Counted from the first letter of the stretch, positions 22,296-34,252 are shown. The stretch: 64,000 bases of DNA from Geosiphon pyriformis (GCA_016748015.1 JAAOMT010000295.1:1246604-1310603), one strand, 5' to 3'. The notes: generated by a model not told the origin, from the letters alone. Translations and numbers: made by a program.

Positions 22296-22890
22296 TTATA
22301 CGATCAAACAGTGATCACATAGTTTTGTGTTTATTTCCTCCAACCATTGCTTTTGTTCTTCTCTAGTGGGTGCTAATTTTTGATAGTGTTCATGAAATTG
22401 TTTTGGATCTAGTAGATTTATGACTGGCTTTGGGTCCCAGTTAAGTTCTAAAGGTTCTGGTGGATTATTTTTTATTTTTTTTATATCTTCTGATGACACT
22501 TCTTTGATTTTGGCAAGAGCCATTCACCAAATTTTGTTGTCATTATGTAGACATCTGTTTAAGTGTTTGACTGCTTGTTTTTAGGCAGCATCTATGGGCA
22601 TTCCCTTTCTAATCCAGTTGCTTATGAGAATCATGTACTGACACAATTTGTCACACATTCCTTCTTGTCCAGAAATGTTATTCCATATTTCTTCATCTAG
22701 AAAAGTTTCTCCACAAGCCAAGCAGTATTTGTTATCTCATTTTTCTACTCGTTTCAGTCTTCCAAAACGTTCTATAACACATGGGCAACAGTAGAACTTG
22801 GTTGCTGTTTGGTATTCCTCATTGTTGCCATAGCATGCGCTTATTGATGACAATTTCTTGCTGCAATTGACACATATAAGCTTTGGTCAA
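22296..22890 (-). pseudogene. Cysteine-rich putative zinc-binding domain, family G pol
   Basis: The minus-strand reading has four cysteine clusters: ICVNCSKKL and SAC (22835-22880), FYCCPCVIERFG (near 22770-22800), YCLACGETFLDEEIWN (22685-22735) and MCDKLCQYMILISNW (22630-22665), then a helical stretch EPLELNWDPKPVINLLDPKQ and the pair LCDHC (22303-22317). The spacing of CxxC pairs suggests two or more zinc sites. I do not recognise a named family. It lies between protease and dUTPase. Confidence 0.6.
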
Positions 22891-23280
22891 TAGTAGATAA
22901 ATAGTGGTGGTGGTGGTGGTACATATGTATAAGAGTGATAAGTGGTGGTGTTGGTTGATATTGGTTCTTCCTTCTTTTCCTTACTTTTTCCTTTTGTACT
23001 TTCTTATTCTCACTTTATTAGATCTTTTTGGTTGTCATCAGTTTTTCAGGTTTGGTTAGAATTCCAGGTAGGTTCTTTTTTGTTCTTTCCTTTTCCATTA
23101 TTGTCTTCCGAAAGTACTAGTGGTAACTTATTGTGGTCTTTGTCTGCTCACAAGACTTGGTACACTTCCCAGATAGGTTTCTTTTCTTCTTCTTTGAAGT
23201 CAATGAGTGGTGCTGGCAGAGTGGTATTCTTAAAGTGGCTACATATAGCTGGTACATATGTATGTTGACCATCTTGGCTA
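22891..23280 (-). pseudogene. Lys/Glu-rich linker with polyproline, family G pol
   Basis: The minus strand encodes a charged stretch with EDNNGKGKNKKEPTWN, then YTYVPPPPPLF from a GGT repeat at 22905-22920. No domain. It joins protease and Cys-rich domain. Confidence 0.5.
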
Positions 23281-23830
23281 AGTTGTAGTTCCTGCATAGT
23301 CCAGTCGAGTGTCGTGTTGGTTTTGGACAGCCAATTATTACTAATAAGTGCTTGGTACTAGATTGCTTTCATCATAAGAACTTTGATAGATATGATAATG
23401 TCATTGATTTCAATAGGTAAGTCATCTATCTTGCTAATCAAAGTTTTGGTTGCTTCATTAGCTGTTATGATTCTGGCACTGGCAGCTCAATCAACTTGGT
23501 AACCTAATTGGTTCATGAGTTGTCTTGTGATGATACTGCCAGCTGATTTACTGTCTAGAATCAGTTTGATAAGATGGCCATCAACTTTGACATTGGTGTA
23601 CATGGCGGTGATAAATTTTTTCTCAAGAGCAGCTCTGCTAAATAGTGGTGTGATTGACAGTTCCTTGAGTTCAAATAAAAAGATGGCATCCAGTGATTTG
23701 TTCTTGGTGATGATAGCTGGTGGAATGTTGTTGGTAAGTGTTGATTGTTGGTTGGTTTTCAGATTATTGGTTTGGGCGTCTTCTGGAGTAACCAGGAGAC
23801 TTAAATAGTTCTGGGAATTCAAGTTTTGGA
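23281..23830 (-). pseudogene. Aspartic protease relic, complete family G copy
   Basis: Minus strand: AMYTNVKVDGHLIKLILDSK then AGSIITRQLMNQLGYQVD. LILDSKSAGS (23540-23570) is the retropepsin active site with Gly of Asp-Ser-Gly changed to Lys. The second half has TANEATKTLISKIDDLPIEI and ALISNNWLSKTNTTLDW. The protease would release gag and pol proteins. Broken by one stop between the halves. Confidence 0.8.
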
Positions 23831-24169
23831 TGTATCTGGTGTCTGAATTCCATTGTCATAATCCAGATGGTTGCATGGAAGAACTGGGGATTGGTTGATG
23901 GACTAATATTGACAATCTCCAGCTTTGTTGTGTCAGTCTTGGCCTTTGAGTTCTATTTTGAGATAAGTTTTGTGACAGTGTTTGAATTTGTTGGAGTTGA
24001 TAGATTACTTGGAGCTGTGGTTAATAGATGAGTTGGGACTACAGTTAATAAATGACGGGTATTGAGAGCTGATAAATTGGTGGTTAATATATTGGTTGTT
24101 ACATCATAGGTAGGTAATTTGAGTAATATAGGGCTAAACTGGGTTGATAATTCGAAGCTTGAAACCGGC

Positions 24170-25700
24170 AATTAGGGTTTTGATATTGATTTTCCAATTG
24201 TGAGTTATTACTATAAAATTAGCAGTTAGCTTTAATGTGGCCTTGTTTACCACAGTTATGGCAGACACATGTCTCTTGTTGCTATAGCTGATTTGAAGAT
24301 AATAATAGATGTGACTGATTTTGGAAATAATTTATGTTTCCTGAATTATTGTGTCATTGTAATGGTTGATAAATTGCATGATTATCAGCTAAGTATCCTT
24401 CCAATTTCTGATTAATTGAATCACTGAGTTGTTTTAATTTGGAATCCAAGTTAGATGATCCATTTATGACTAGGTTAACAGCTTGGGCATAATTTGTTTT
24501 AAGTTCTGTTAATTCAAAATCTCTCATATTAATGACTGTGTTTTGGAGAGTTTGTGGATGCATTGGGCATACATGTTGGAGAAAACTACTGTGCAGTCCA
24601 TGGATGAACTGGTTTAGAATCTATGATGCTGTAAAATAATCAGCCTAAATTGCTTGAATTTGGCACAAGTTCTTGTAGAAACATCTCAAGTAAGTGGTAA
24701 CTGCTTCAGTTTCTCCTTGTTTGATTGTAGTGAAGGCATTGGCTAGGCAATTAATACTGTTATTATTACTGAAATATCTCAAGAATGCAATTTTAAATTC
24801 CTGAAACATTTGAGGTTTAATGGATAAACTCTGATACCACGAGTTGGTGGTATCCTATAGGAAATAGGAAATTGCTTGAAGAGCTTTATTATTGTTTCAT
24901 CTATTGGTTGTGATGGCTTTTTCCACATTGTTGAACCATACTTGAGTGTCATCCTCTTCGCTAATAAATTTTTTTATTTTGGCAATTAAAGTATAGGCCA
25001 TTGATTGCTGTGGTGGTTGCTGCTGGATTTGTTGTTGGGGTAGCAGTTGTGGCTGTTGTTGTTGTTCAGCAATTGGTGGGATGGGTGGTGAATTGATCTC
25101 AATTATTGGAGGTAAGTTTTGTTGATTAATTACATTGGAATTTCAATCATTTTGATTTTCCAGAGTTCAATTAACTGGAGTTTTAATTTCTGGATTTTCT
25201 AAGATCAGGTTTTGTTTGCTAGTTTCTTGATCACTACTCTCCTCTTCTTTGGAGTCAGTTATTTCCCAAGAATTAACAGCTCCAAAATCTGGTTGTGGTG
25301 GTGGTGATCAAATTCCTGATAACATTAAAGATTGTGATTTAAATCCCTTGAAATAATTGCCATATGTTCCTAATAACTTTGCTTTCTTTTGTTTACTTTG
25401 GAATGGGACTCTGTTTAGTGGTGTTGTCATGCTTACTGTAGTTGTGCTTATTATATTGATAGTGTTTCCAGGTGTGTGGTGATATAATGGATTAGCAGGT
25501 AAATCAAATCTTTGTTTCTTCCAAATGGGTAGTTGGATTTGCTTTGGTGTTCCTACTAGTGTTTGTAATCTTTCTTTTCTTTTGTTGGCAAAAGTGATAG
25601 AGAATCTTTGTTTGGTGTATTTTTCAATTTCTCTGTTTATTTCTGTAATTAGGGGTGCAAATAGGTAATTTTGTGAAAGGATAGTGCTTTGGAGCAATTC
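24170..25700 (-). pseudogene. Gag relic with CCHC knuckle, complete family G copy
   Basis: The minus strand begins with an open stretch at 25308-25697 (INREIEKYTKQRFSITFANK and on), then a Gln/Pro-rich part (about 25010-25090). The gag core follows: YTLIAKIKKFISEEDDTQVW, ALQAISYFL, WYQSLSIKPQMFQEFKIAFL and ETEAVTTYLRCFYKNLCQIQ. The zinc knuckle CHNCGKQGHIKANC is at 24222-24263. Several stops. It would form the particle and bind RNA. Confidence 0.85.
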
Positions 25701-25960
25701 ACTGAAGAAGTTGTTAAAGGTGAAGTCTGGATCTCCTTAGCCTCCTAAATAGTATATAATTTTTTTGTTGATGTAGCAATTGAAAACTGATTCTGTTGGC
25801 CAACTATTATTTGTTAATCTAAGATGGGTGTAATAATATTGAAATAAGGATTTTGCAAATCCTAAATGGTATGTTTCTATTTTTTCGGATTCTGTCACTG
25901 TTTGGATGGGGTTGTTGGTGCTGGTTCTCTGTAAGATTATACCTTACAGAGAGCACTAAA
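25701..25960 (-). other. 5' leader and primer binding site, complete family G copy
   Basis: This lies between the 5' LTR and gag. The primer binding site on the minus strand is TAGTGCTCTCTGTAAGG (25942-25958), TGG having become TAG. The CTCTGTAAG and CTTACAGAG arms next to it form a hairpin. Confidence 0.7.
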
Positions 25961-26780
25961 TGTTATAAGTGATTATTTGGAGTCTCCAGTCAAATAATAA
26001 ACTCATAACTTGGTGCTTGATTAGTATCTCTGATGTTGATATTTGAAGGTTTTGGTGTAAAGTTCTTTGTATAATGGACAGAGATTTAATAGTGATGTTG
26101 TCCATAGCTTCTTAAAACTGCAGTTTCGTTAATTTTTTTCTCAGTGTAATGGCTGGTATTCCTCTTGGTAAGCTATCTTCAATTGAGTGTTCTATCCTTA
26201 TTTCTGAGTTTTTTACCAGTCCTCTTAATGTCAGTACTTTGCACATTATTTTCTTTAATCAATTAGTACATAACAATAAAAACCAAAGAAAAAAAATAAA
26301 GAAATAAGCCAAGACAATTTGCAAGTTAGTGTTTCATCAATAGCTGTGATTAAGAGCTATTGTTCTAGTGTGGTTAAGTATTAATTGTTATCAACATGAA
26401 ATGTTGATAATAGAGAGTGGATTTTGAGATATTGAATAATTATTTATTGATATTTGGAATGTGAATGGTTTCTTAAATTTAACTCTAAATAGAGAAGTCT
26501 GTTTTTTCTACTTCTAACACTACTGCTATATATACATAAATGAGATTTTTTAATTCCTCAATTCTTCACACCAGAAACCTTGGAATTCCTGAAATTCTGC
26601 AATTTTTTTTGAGAAGAATCCTGAAATTCTGGAATCCTGCGATTTCTTGTACAAGAATTCTGAAATTCCTGGAATCCTGCAATTCCTCTTGAGAGAAATC
26701 CTGAAATTCCACATTTATTATGGCTACTTTTAATTGGCTAATTTATATGCTAATATACTTCCTATATTTTATGAGTAATA
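25961..26780 (-). repeat. 5' LTR of the complete family G gypsy
   Basis: This 820-base LTR runs from TGTTATAAGT to GAGTAATA on the plus strand. It contains the GGAATTC-type array (26550-26715) and the TATATATA element (26526-26535) that would drive minus-strand transcription of the element. The LINE-A reading resumes directly outside at 26781. Confidence 0.9.
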
Positions 26781-27430
26781 GTATCTTACAGATATTTGGG
26801 AATTTTTTTTTCAACAAAAGGCTTGTCTAAGCCAAGTTTAACTAAGATGTATTTAGATGTTAAGTTTTTTTTTAACATAATTTTAAAGAAAATTTTGTCA
26901 AATAAACAGTTTTATTATTTAATTTTGGCTGTAATACAACCAATTGTTAGCTATAAAATACAGTTTAGTTTTATTTTAAAAAGTATATATTGTAAATAGA
27001 ATGCTTTAATATAAAGAAAACTCAAAACCAAGGCTAATTTGCCAAAAAACTTCTTCAATAAATTTTTATATCATCTTTTTTTATATAAACTAAAGTTATT
27101 TAAACAATTACAAGCCAAAAACAAGACAACATTGACTATAGTTTTTTCTAATGTTATTAGTATTCTTGGCAGATTGTTTGAGTATTGCTTTTTAGATTTA
27201 CAAGTTTTGAAATAGGTGTCTTTGAATTCTTTACAGTTTTTAATAAAACTAAGAGTTAGTTCAATAAACAATTTTTTTGTAAGTCTAGTAAAAATTTTTT
27301 GGACAATAGAATTTTCTTAAGTAACAACCTATTAGGTGTTTTTTGATATGCTAATAAATTTCCAATGTCAACAATTCTGGGAGCTTCTCATTATTATAAT
27401 ATGGTTAATTTATTAAAATACTTTAACATA
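26781..27430 (+). pseudogene. LINE-A ORF2, third segment (after RT core)
   Basis: The reading resumes as DIWEFFFSTKGLSKPSLTK and VSYKIQFSFILKSIYCK, matching YLGIFLSTEGFLKSSLAK and VSYKTQFSFVPVSVYNK of LINE-B (32070-32280). Further on, weak matches to the LINE-B stretch 32300-32520 fade out near 27430. No 3' UTR or tail is present, so LINE-A is truncated where LINE-B begins. Confidence 0.8.
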
Positions 27431-27657
27431 GTCTTTAATAATAGGTTTTTGAACAGACATAAGACAATTATAAATTGAAAAACATTTTACCATTAGAAAA
27501 AATTAGATTTAAGAAATAATCATAGACAAAAATTTTTTCTCTTGTCAATCCTTTGGCCACAATGAAAGCAAAGACTTTATCGAAAAAATAATTTCTTCTT
27601 TTTATTCCTACCCTATTTCTCACAGTTATTTCTCTCTCCACTAATCTGTTTATTACT
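27431..27657 (+). other. Possible 5' UTR of LINE-B
   Basis: This lies between the last recognisable LINE-A sequence and the first LINE-B ATG. It contains CAATCCTTTGGCCACAATGA and a pyrimidine-rich stretch. No coding match was seen. A LINE promoter here is possible but unproven. Confidence 0.35.
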
Positions 27658-29568
27658 ATGGAATTGGCTGGCATTTCTACTGGTGGTTCTGGTTCTGGCT
27701 TGACTAGGTTGGAGTTCTAGTTTGGTAATAAGAAGAAAGCATGGGTCAAGAGTGTTTACTCCCGCAGTTCATCATATAAGAAAACTAAGAAATCTAATAT
27801 TGCTGTTAGTATTGTGGATTTGTTAGCTGGTCTTCTGTTTACTGCTTTGTTATATTCGGATGATAACAACCATAAGGTATCTTGGAGAAGTGAAGTCGAA
27901 AATGATGAATCTAGTATAAGTAAAGTGTCAGACATTGAAAACTTGAAGAACATAATAGCTGAGAAGACAAGTTACATCAACTCCAATACTTCTGAGACTG
28001 ACAACATGATGGATAATACTACTCCAAGGAAAATGTAAACTAAGACTTATGTCTTAAGGCAACTGCAAAAAATGTCTTTTCTCTATGTTCTGAGTAACAA
28101 TAATACTAAGTTGGTACTTTCAGCACTTAAGTTTATTAGAACCAATCGACTGCTATCTGCTGAGTCACATATTATAGAGAAATAGAATTTTGAACCAGTG
28201 AAATTATTTGCTTTAGACATTGAACTTTTAGCAGTACCTAGAAAAACTAATAGTGACAAATTAATTTTTATCAAAAAAATTTTTTATTGAATTGATGGTT
28301 TTGGGAGGGCCTCCACTTTCTCAAAATTTTTTGAACTTATTAGATCTTCATTTACTTTTGAGATGAGTTTGAAAAAGGCAAAAGAATTGGTGATCAGTAA
28401 AAAAATTTTAGTTAATAATGATGTTAAGCAGGTAAACAAACATTTGGATCGAGTAATTGTTGTCAAGAAGATTCCAGTTGATCTTTCCAAATCGGCTGTA
28501 GAATCTGTTTTTTCCAAGTTTGGCAAGATTGTATCAATCAAGATACAACTGTTTGGCCTATGACAAAAGACTTTGGTAGAGTTTGAGTTATCTAAGACAG
28601 CTGATTTGGTCGCAGCTAAATGGTCTGTTCTCATGAGAAAAAACTTTGTTTGTGTGGTAAAGACAGTTGATGACAAACAAACATGAATATTAAGAGATTA
28701 ACATTAGGCATTGCTATATACATTACCTGTTGACACCACTGCTTATAACTTTTCTAGTTTGTTGGCATCCTATGATAGAAAAACTTATTCTATTGATCAT
28801 AATCTGGCAACATATGTTTGTGATCAGTGTGCTGTGATTTTATTCAGTGATGAGGCATCCAAATTGGCAGTCATTGGTTCTCTGCCTGTTTTTAAGGATG
28901 TGAATTTGTGCTGGGCTAGTCTTTTTCTGGTCTGTTGTACTAAATGTAAACAATTTGGTCATATTTCTGATTTTTGTTTATTAGATGGGCTTTTTGGCAT
29001 TTGTGGAAAACGGATAATGACTCCTTAGGATCAGGTCTGTTTGGCCAATATATATAAGAAAAAACAGGCACCTATTGCTTATCCAGTTTCTTTTGGTAGT
29101 CTCTTTTGGGCAAAGATTGTTGGTGAATTTTCTTTTCCTTCTCTCTCTAATCAAAATGTTTTGGCAAATATTAGCTCCTCTTCAGAAATGAAGCCATCCC
29201 TATCAGTTGTAAATGGAATTAATGATAAGTTTACCACTCTTGAGCGCAGTTTTGCCAGCCTTGCAAAGCAAGTAGATAAGCTGGCTAAGAAGTTGGATGT
29301 ACTTGGGCCAATAGTTTTCTAGTCTAGCTCTGGATGTTAGCCATTGGTGACCCTTTCATTACAAAATCAAAGGATGGATATAGTAATGAGTGAGAGTTTA
29401 GGTGCATTTACTAGTGATGAGACTGTTGTGGGAGCAGTGCCATTCAATAAGTCTTTGGTGTTTAAGCTAAAAGACAGCATGAAATGTCTAATAGAAACAG
29501 TTCTGGGCTTTTCAACCAAAGTAGACAGTCTTAGTACAGACTCAGTTTTACAACCTCCTCCTCAATAA
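27658..29568 (+). pseudogene. LINE-B ORF1 (RRM and CCHC zinc knuckle)
   Basis: First ORF of the best-preserved LINE. It begins MELAGISTGGSGSGLTRLEF and is soon interrupted. The central part has an RRM-like fold (VIVVKKIPVDLSKSAVESVF, GKIVSIKIQLFGL, LVEFELSKTADLVAAKWSVL; about 28445-28640). A zinc knuckle CTKCKQFGHISDFC follows (C-x2-C-x4-H-x4-C, 28936-28977). The C-terminal part has PVSFGSLFWAKIVGEF, then a heptad-like ERSFASLAKQVDKLAKKLDV (29241-29300). It would bind LINE RNA and form the RNP. Stops at W and Q positions break the frame, but long stretches remain open. Confidence 0.87.
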
Positions 29569-29571
29569 GTG

Positions 29572-30360
29572 ATTTTGTTTGGAAAGTTGCTATCTATAAC
29601 ATTAGGGAGATAAACAATCCTACAAAACAGGATGATATCATTCACTAGCATAAGAATATGAACAATTTGATCTCTATTGTTACTGAAACTAAGTTGAAAA
29701 ATAAGGTTTATCCGTGGATCATAAATAAGTTTAATAGTGTCTGAGTTTTTACTTCTGGTTTGGATTCTGATCATATGGGCTCTGGTGTTACAATTATCAT
29801 GAACATTTCTTTGGCATAACATGTGTGCAAAGTTTTTGAGGTATCTGGTTAGCTTCTGTCTGTTAAGCTGCTTTTCAAAAATAAACTTTTTATGTCAATT
29901 TTGGGGCTCTACGCTGGTGTTTTTTCAGTGGTTCAGTTCTCTTAGGCTGGTGAAATCAACTCTTTTATTGCAAAAGCTGCAAATGAATTTTTTTTCATCA
30001 TTCTTGGTGGAGATTTCAACAAAGACAGTTTGTGTAAATATGCTAGTTTTAAAAAATGTCTAAATCTGGGATTGGTCAATTCTCTGCTTGGTAGTTTGGT
30101 AGTAAAGAATCTCACATAGAAAAATTCAAGAGATGTAAAAAAGACAATTGATTACATATTGGTTTCTTCTAATTTGGTCAATACAGTTCTGAAACACAAT
30201 GTTATGAATGTTAGTGAACACTTTAACACTAATTATTGGGCCATTTTTGTGTTGGTGGATCTGGGTGGTTTGCTGGATGTTCAGTTAAACTCTCTTTATA
30301 AACAGACTAATAAGAATTATTGGAAGTTTGATTTCAAGGGTGCTAATGACAATAAGTGAG
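29572..30360 (+). pseudogene. LINE-B ORF2, AP-like endonuclease
   Basis: ORF2 appears to begin about VWKVAIYNIREINNPTKQDD with little spacing after ORF1. Endonuclease blocks: ISIVTETKLKNKVYPW (catalytic Glu), ILGLYAGVFS, ILGGDFNKDSLCKYASFKKC (DFN motif, 30002-30060), KKTIDYILVSSNLV (30140-30180, DYIL) and VSEHFNTNYWAIFVLVDLGG (SEHF-N, where SDH is usual). The enzyme nicks the target for priming. Broken by several stops. Confidence 0.85.
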
Positions 30361-32300
30361 AAAATTTTAAAAATGCTACATCAGCCAATGCTGAGATGTT
30401 CTCCAATAAGTTCACTGCTACTGTCAAGCTCTCAAATCTGGATGCCATGTAGAATGTTTTACATAAAATAATGACTCTCTCAGCATGTAAGATATTTAGA
30501 AATAAATGGTTTAAGGATTTTAATAGTGTTTTTACCAAAGTTTCTTCAAGGTTTCATAAGTTGAAGCTTTTGGTTTCAAAAATTGTCAAGGCCTCTTGTG
30601 AAAAAAATGTTGTTAATTTTGTCTTCTTTATAAAGTGTTGAGACTTTTTGAACAGTATCAAGGCCTCAGTTATTCAAGATCTCATTAACTCTAATGCAAT
30701 CTCTAATCATGTTCATTTTGCTTTCTCTGGTATAAAGAAGTTGTATCATGCATCCAAGCTTGCTGAATCTCTGATGGCTAAGGAAGCAAACATTAGAGCT
30801 GCTATACAAAAGAGAATGGAAAGCTTTGAGATGAATAAAGATTATACTATTAGGAGTGTTCTAGAGCATCCTTTCCACAAAGTGGTTCTGGACCACCTGG
30901 TTGTTGATGATAAACTTATTTTGGAGCCTAATTCAATCAAGTCTAAGGTAGACATTATTATAGAAGATTGAACCCAAAAGCATTAGACAGTTCCTGATGT
31001 TTCTAGTAATTGGTGTCATCAGTATCAGCCTTTGGAATATGTTTTTGATGAAGTGTTTTCTGGTGTAATGTATTCAATTGATTTTGATGAATTTTTTGGG
31101 GTGGTTTCTAATCTGCCTGATAGCAAAGCTGCTGGTCTCTTAAATATCTTGAATAAGCTTTGGAAACATTATGATAAGTCTGTTCTGGACATGCTCTTGG
31201 TGCTTTTGAATTGTTGTTTGTCTTTTGAATCTGTTCCCAGTCCTTGGAAAGAAGCTTGGATCTTAATGATTCTTAAGCTGTATGAATGGAAGGGTGTTTT
31301 AACAAATACTTGCCCTATTACATTAATTGAAATGGCTTGCAAGATTCTTTCCAAGATTCTCTCTAATAAGATTTCCTTAGTTTGCAGCACTTTTGATGTT
31401 CTTCATGGAGACAATTTTTTGGTTTTGAAGAGAACAATGACTCAGTTTCTTATTTTTGCAATTGAATTGGTTATTAAAAATGCATTGGAGAAAAACCAGG
31501 AGCTCTGGCTAGTTTTGCAAAACATGCAGAAAGCATACAATTCAGTTGGCTGGGATTATCTTGAGAAAAGTTTTGTCAGAATTAAAATATGTGACAGATT
31601 CATTCAATTTTTTGAAAATATTTATAGGGATCATACCAACCGAGTCATGATGGATTTTGGTTTGAGAGATAGTTATCATGTGCATGATAGTTTGGACCAA
31701 GGAGAGGTTTTTTTCCTTCTTCTGTAGCGTGTGTTTTATGATCCTCTTTTGTGTGAAATCAAGTGTCAGAAGAGTGTATGTGAGTATAAGATCAATTCTC
31801 ATTTTATTTCCAGAAGTGGTTGTGCTGAATCTTAGGCTGGATTTTTTTTCTTTTTTACTGCTGGCACTTTTGTTGATGATACAATCTGAGTTGGTAGCAG
31901 TCAGAATGCTACTCAACACATTCTTGACATTGTTAGTGAATTTTTTTGGATCAATAATATTTCTATTAATAATGAAAAAACAGTGACTATTCCCATTAAT
32001 AATAGAATTAATGATCTTTCTCTTTTTATTAGTGGTCTGCTCATTACTATTGCCAAAAAGGGGAATTCTCATCAGTATTTGGGTATTTTTCTTTCAACTG
32101 AGGGTTTTTTAAAGTCTAGTTTGGCTAAAATACATTCAGATGTTCAATTTTTCATCAATCTGGTTCTAAGAAAGGCTGTGTTAGATAAGCAGTTCTTATA
32201 TTTAGTGTTAGCAGTTCTTTACCCTATTGTTAGCTACAAAACACAGTTTAGCTTTGTTCCTGTTAGTGTGTACAACAAATAGGATGCTCTAATTCATAAG
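30361..32300 (+). pseudogene. LINE-B ORF2, reverse transcriptase
   Basis: This copies element RNA at the nick. A linker (MFSNKFTATVKLSNLDAM, FHKLKLLVSKIVKASC) precedes RT. RT blocks from 31032: NLPDSKAAGLLNILNKLWKH, PSPWKEAWILMILKLYEWKG (Pro and Lys of the usual IPKP lost), CPITLIEMACKILSKIL, GDNFLVLKRTMTQF, LVLQNMQKAYNSVGW (motif A with Asp to Asn), LDQGEVFFLL (motif B) and AGTFVDDTI (31863-31883, the FVDD active-site pair is intact). Then SINNEKTVTIPINNR, SHQYLGIFLSTEGFLKSSLA and VSYKTQFSFVP. Only a few stops interrupt a long reading. Confidence 0.9.
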
Positions 32301-33560
32301 GGCTTGAAACTTAAGTCTGGTTTGCCACTCAACTTTCCTGGTAATACTATTTACCACTCTTTCTTTTATGGTTTGAAATTTTTTTTGCAAATTCAATCTA
32401 AGAGTAAGATTGCTTTATTTGTTAGCTTTGTGAATTCTGGTGGGATTCTGGGTCACTTGTTTTCTCATCAGTTTCATAACCTACAAGTTTGGTGTTGGCG
32501 TCCTGTTCATCCATTGGTCTTTCCTGTTTGTACTTGTATTAGTGCTTCTAATAACTTTCTAGCAGACATGATTTGTATTTTTTATGATTGTAACTTGTTT
32601 TTGAATGGTTTCATGGCCAGTTTTTTTTGGTTTTATAATAAGATACCCATGTCTGCTGTTCTGGATAAGTTGAAGTTTATCAAGTTCTCCTTTCTCTGTG
32701 GTGATATAGTATTGTCTTTGTGGATCAACTTCATGATTGTCATGGTACTGTTTTTGATTGGTATACCTTTAAGCAATGGAAAATATTGGATCTCCATAGC
32801 CCTGTTCTGGAGTGGTTCAAATTGTCTGCTGTATTTTTTAATGATGTGACTTTTTCTTCAGCTCATTCTTTGGCTTTGAATAATACTAGTTCTTTGAACA
32901 TTCTTAAGTCTAGTGAATTTGTAACTGTTTGTGATCATCTTTTGCAGGTTGATACTGGTGTTTTATTTGTGTACACTGATGAATTCTTGAAGAATTTGGG
33001 CACAATCAACTATAAGGCTAGTACTGCTGCTTTTTTTGAGGACATTGGTTTGGGTTTGGGTGTTGGTATGTCAGATTTGATGTCTTCTACTTTGGTAGAA
33101 TTGCAGACTATTGCATTGGCTCTGAAGTGTGTTCTCTTATCTAATCCTATTTGCTTGTTTTCAGATAATCAATCTGCTTTGGATGCTTACAAGTCGGAAC
33201 TGGGTTTAGTATGTCCTGACTTTTATAATCAGTGTTGGATTGAGCCTCAACATATTTTTAATGTTATTTACAATAAGAATTTGAGGGTTAGTTAACACAA
33301 GGTGAAAAATTACTTTGATATTTCGGAAAATGAGCACACCAACATAATCACTGGTACTATATTTTTTTTGGGTTGGTGCCTTCCTCCTTGCTTGGATGAG
33401 CATTTTATTGTGGCTGATAGTAATATTGTTTCTTGCAATTCTAAACACTTTGTTTGTGATACTTTTCATTTTGTTTGTCATGTGTGCTAAAAGGTTGGTT
33501 CTGGTTCTAAATTTTTGGAGAATGGTTTGGTTTCTGAGGTTGACTGAGTCCACTTTTCAT
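32301..33560 (+). pseudogene. LINE-B ORF2, connection and RNase H
   Basis: The connection reads GLKLKSGLPLNFPGNTIYHS, HQFHNLQVWCWRPVHPLVFP. A frame change occurs near 32720-32760 (VDQLHDCHGTVFDWYTFKQW). RNase H follows at 32940-33290: VDTGVLFVYTDEFLKNLGTI, MSSTLVELQTIALALKCVL and LFSDNQSALDAY, giving the Asp, Glu and Asp of the catalytic set. It removes RNA from the hybrid during integration. A later stretch (about 33320-33550) has GNEHADxI-like SENEHTNIITGT with decay. Confidence 0.82.
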
Positions 33561-34252
33561 TGGTGTGACATCCTGATTTGCATATGGCTACTAGTTTTAC
33601 CAGCCAGCTCTCGGCTAATGCATGTACTTACTTCATGAAGGCTTTGCATTATCACCTGCCTGATGCTATTCAGAAGTGTTTTTATAGTAGACTCTATTCT
33701 AGTGTGTTGTGTTTATATTGTGATGATGTGAAGATGTTAGATTATGTATTCTCTTATAGAGTTGATAAGTCTGCTTGTTGTTGGTTATTGTACTTCCACA
33801 TGGATTCTTGGAGAGCACTTTCTGGCTCCACTTATGCTTCTTTGTATGTGTTACAGCTGTTGTTATCTTGTACTTTTAGTTCCTCTGTGTTTATGGCTCT
33901 TTTTAAGGATTTTGTTTTTGATAATTGGTTCCACAAGACTGTTTCTATTTTCTATGATTCCAAGTTAGCTGGTTTGGAGATTGTTAAGTTTGTATACTCT
34001 CTCAGTATGGCTTTTAGAAATAATATATGGTTGGTTTATGCTAAGTACTGCATTTATATAGAAAAGAATGATTTGATTCCTCCTAATGGCTCGGCTCTTA
34101 TTTTGGTTTCTGGTTTGTCTTTGAAGTTTTCTGCTGATGTGGTGAAACTGCTTGGCATGGCTGATGCTTTTGGTATATGTTTTGGCTTTCGCAAATCTTG
34201 TTCATTTTTCTCAAATCTTGATGGTTCAGTGTCAGTTTATATAGCTGTATAG
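33561..34252 (+). pseudogene. LINE-B ORF2, C-terminal domain
   Basis: The last open stretch of ORF2 begins HPDLHMATSFTSQLSANACT, continues MKALHYHLPDAIQKCFY, then CLYCDDVKMLDYVFSY with a CxxC and a former His (the LINE-D copy has CDKIKIFDYVF), and ends DGSVSVYIAV. The CxxC and following D-x-V-F pattern suggests a small zinc-binding unit. The same tail can be followed in LINE-C and LINE-D, so it is a family-specific C-terminal module. Confidence 0.8.

Noticed and set aside
22942-23268. Plus-strand open frame of about 108 codons with hydrophobic stretches resembling a membrane protein
   Set aside because: It is the antisense shadow of the gypsy polyprotein linker, which has protease on one side and the Cys-rich domain on the other.
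31542-32072. Minus-strand open frame of 176 codons
   Set aside because: Antisense to the LINE-B reverse transcriptase, whose motifs are clear on the plus strand.
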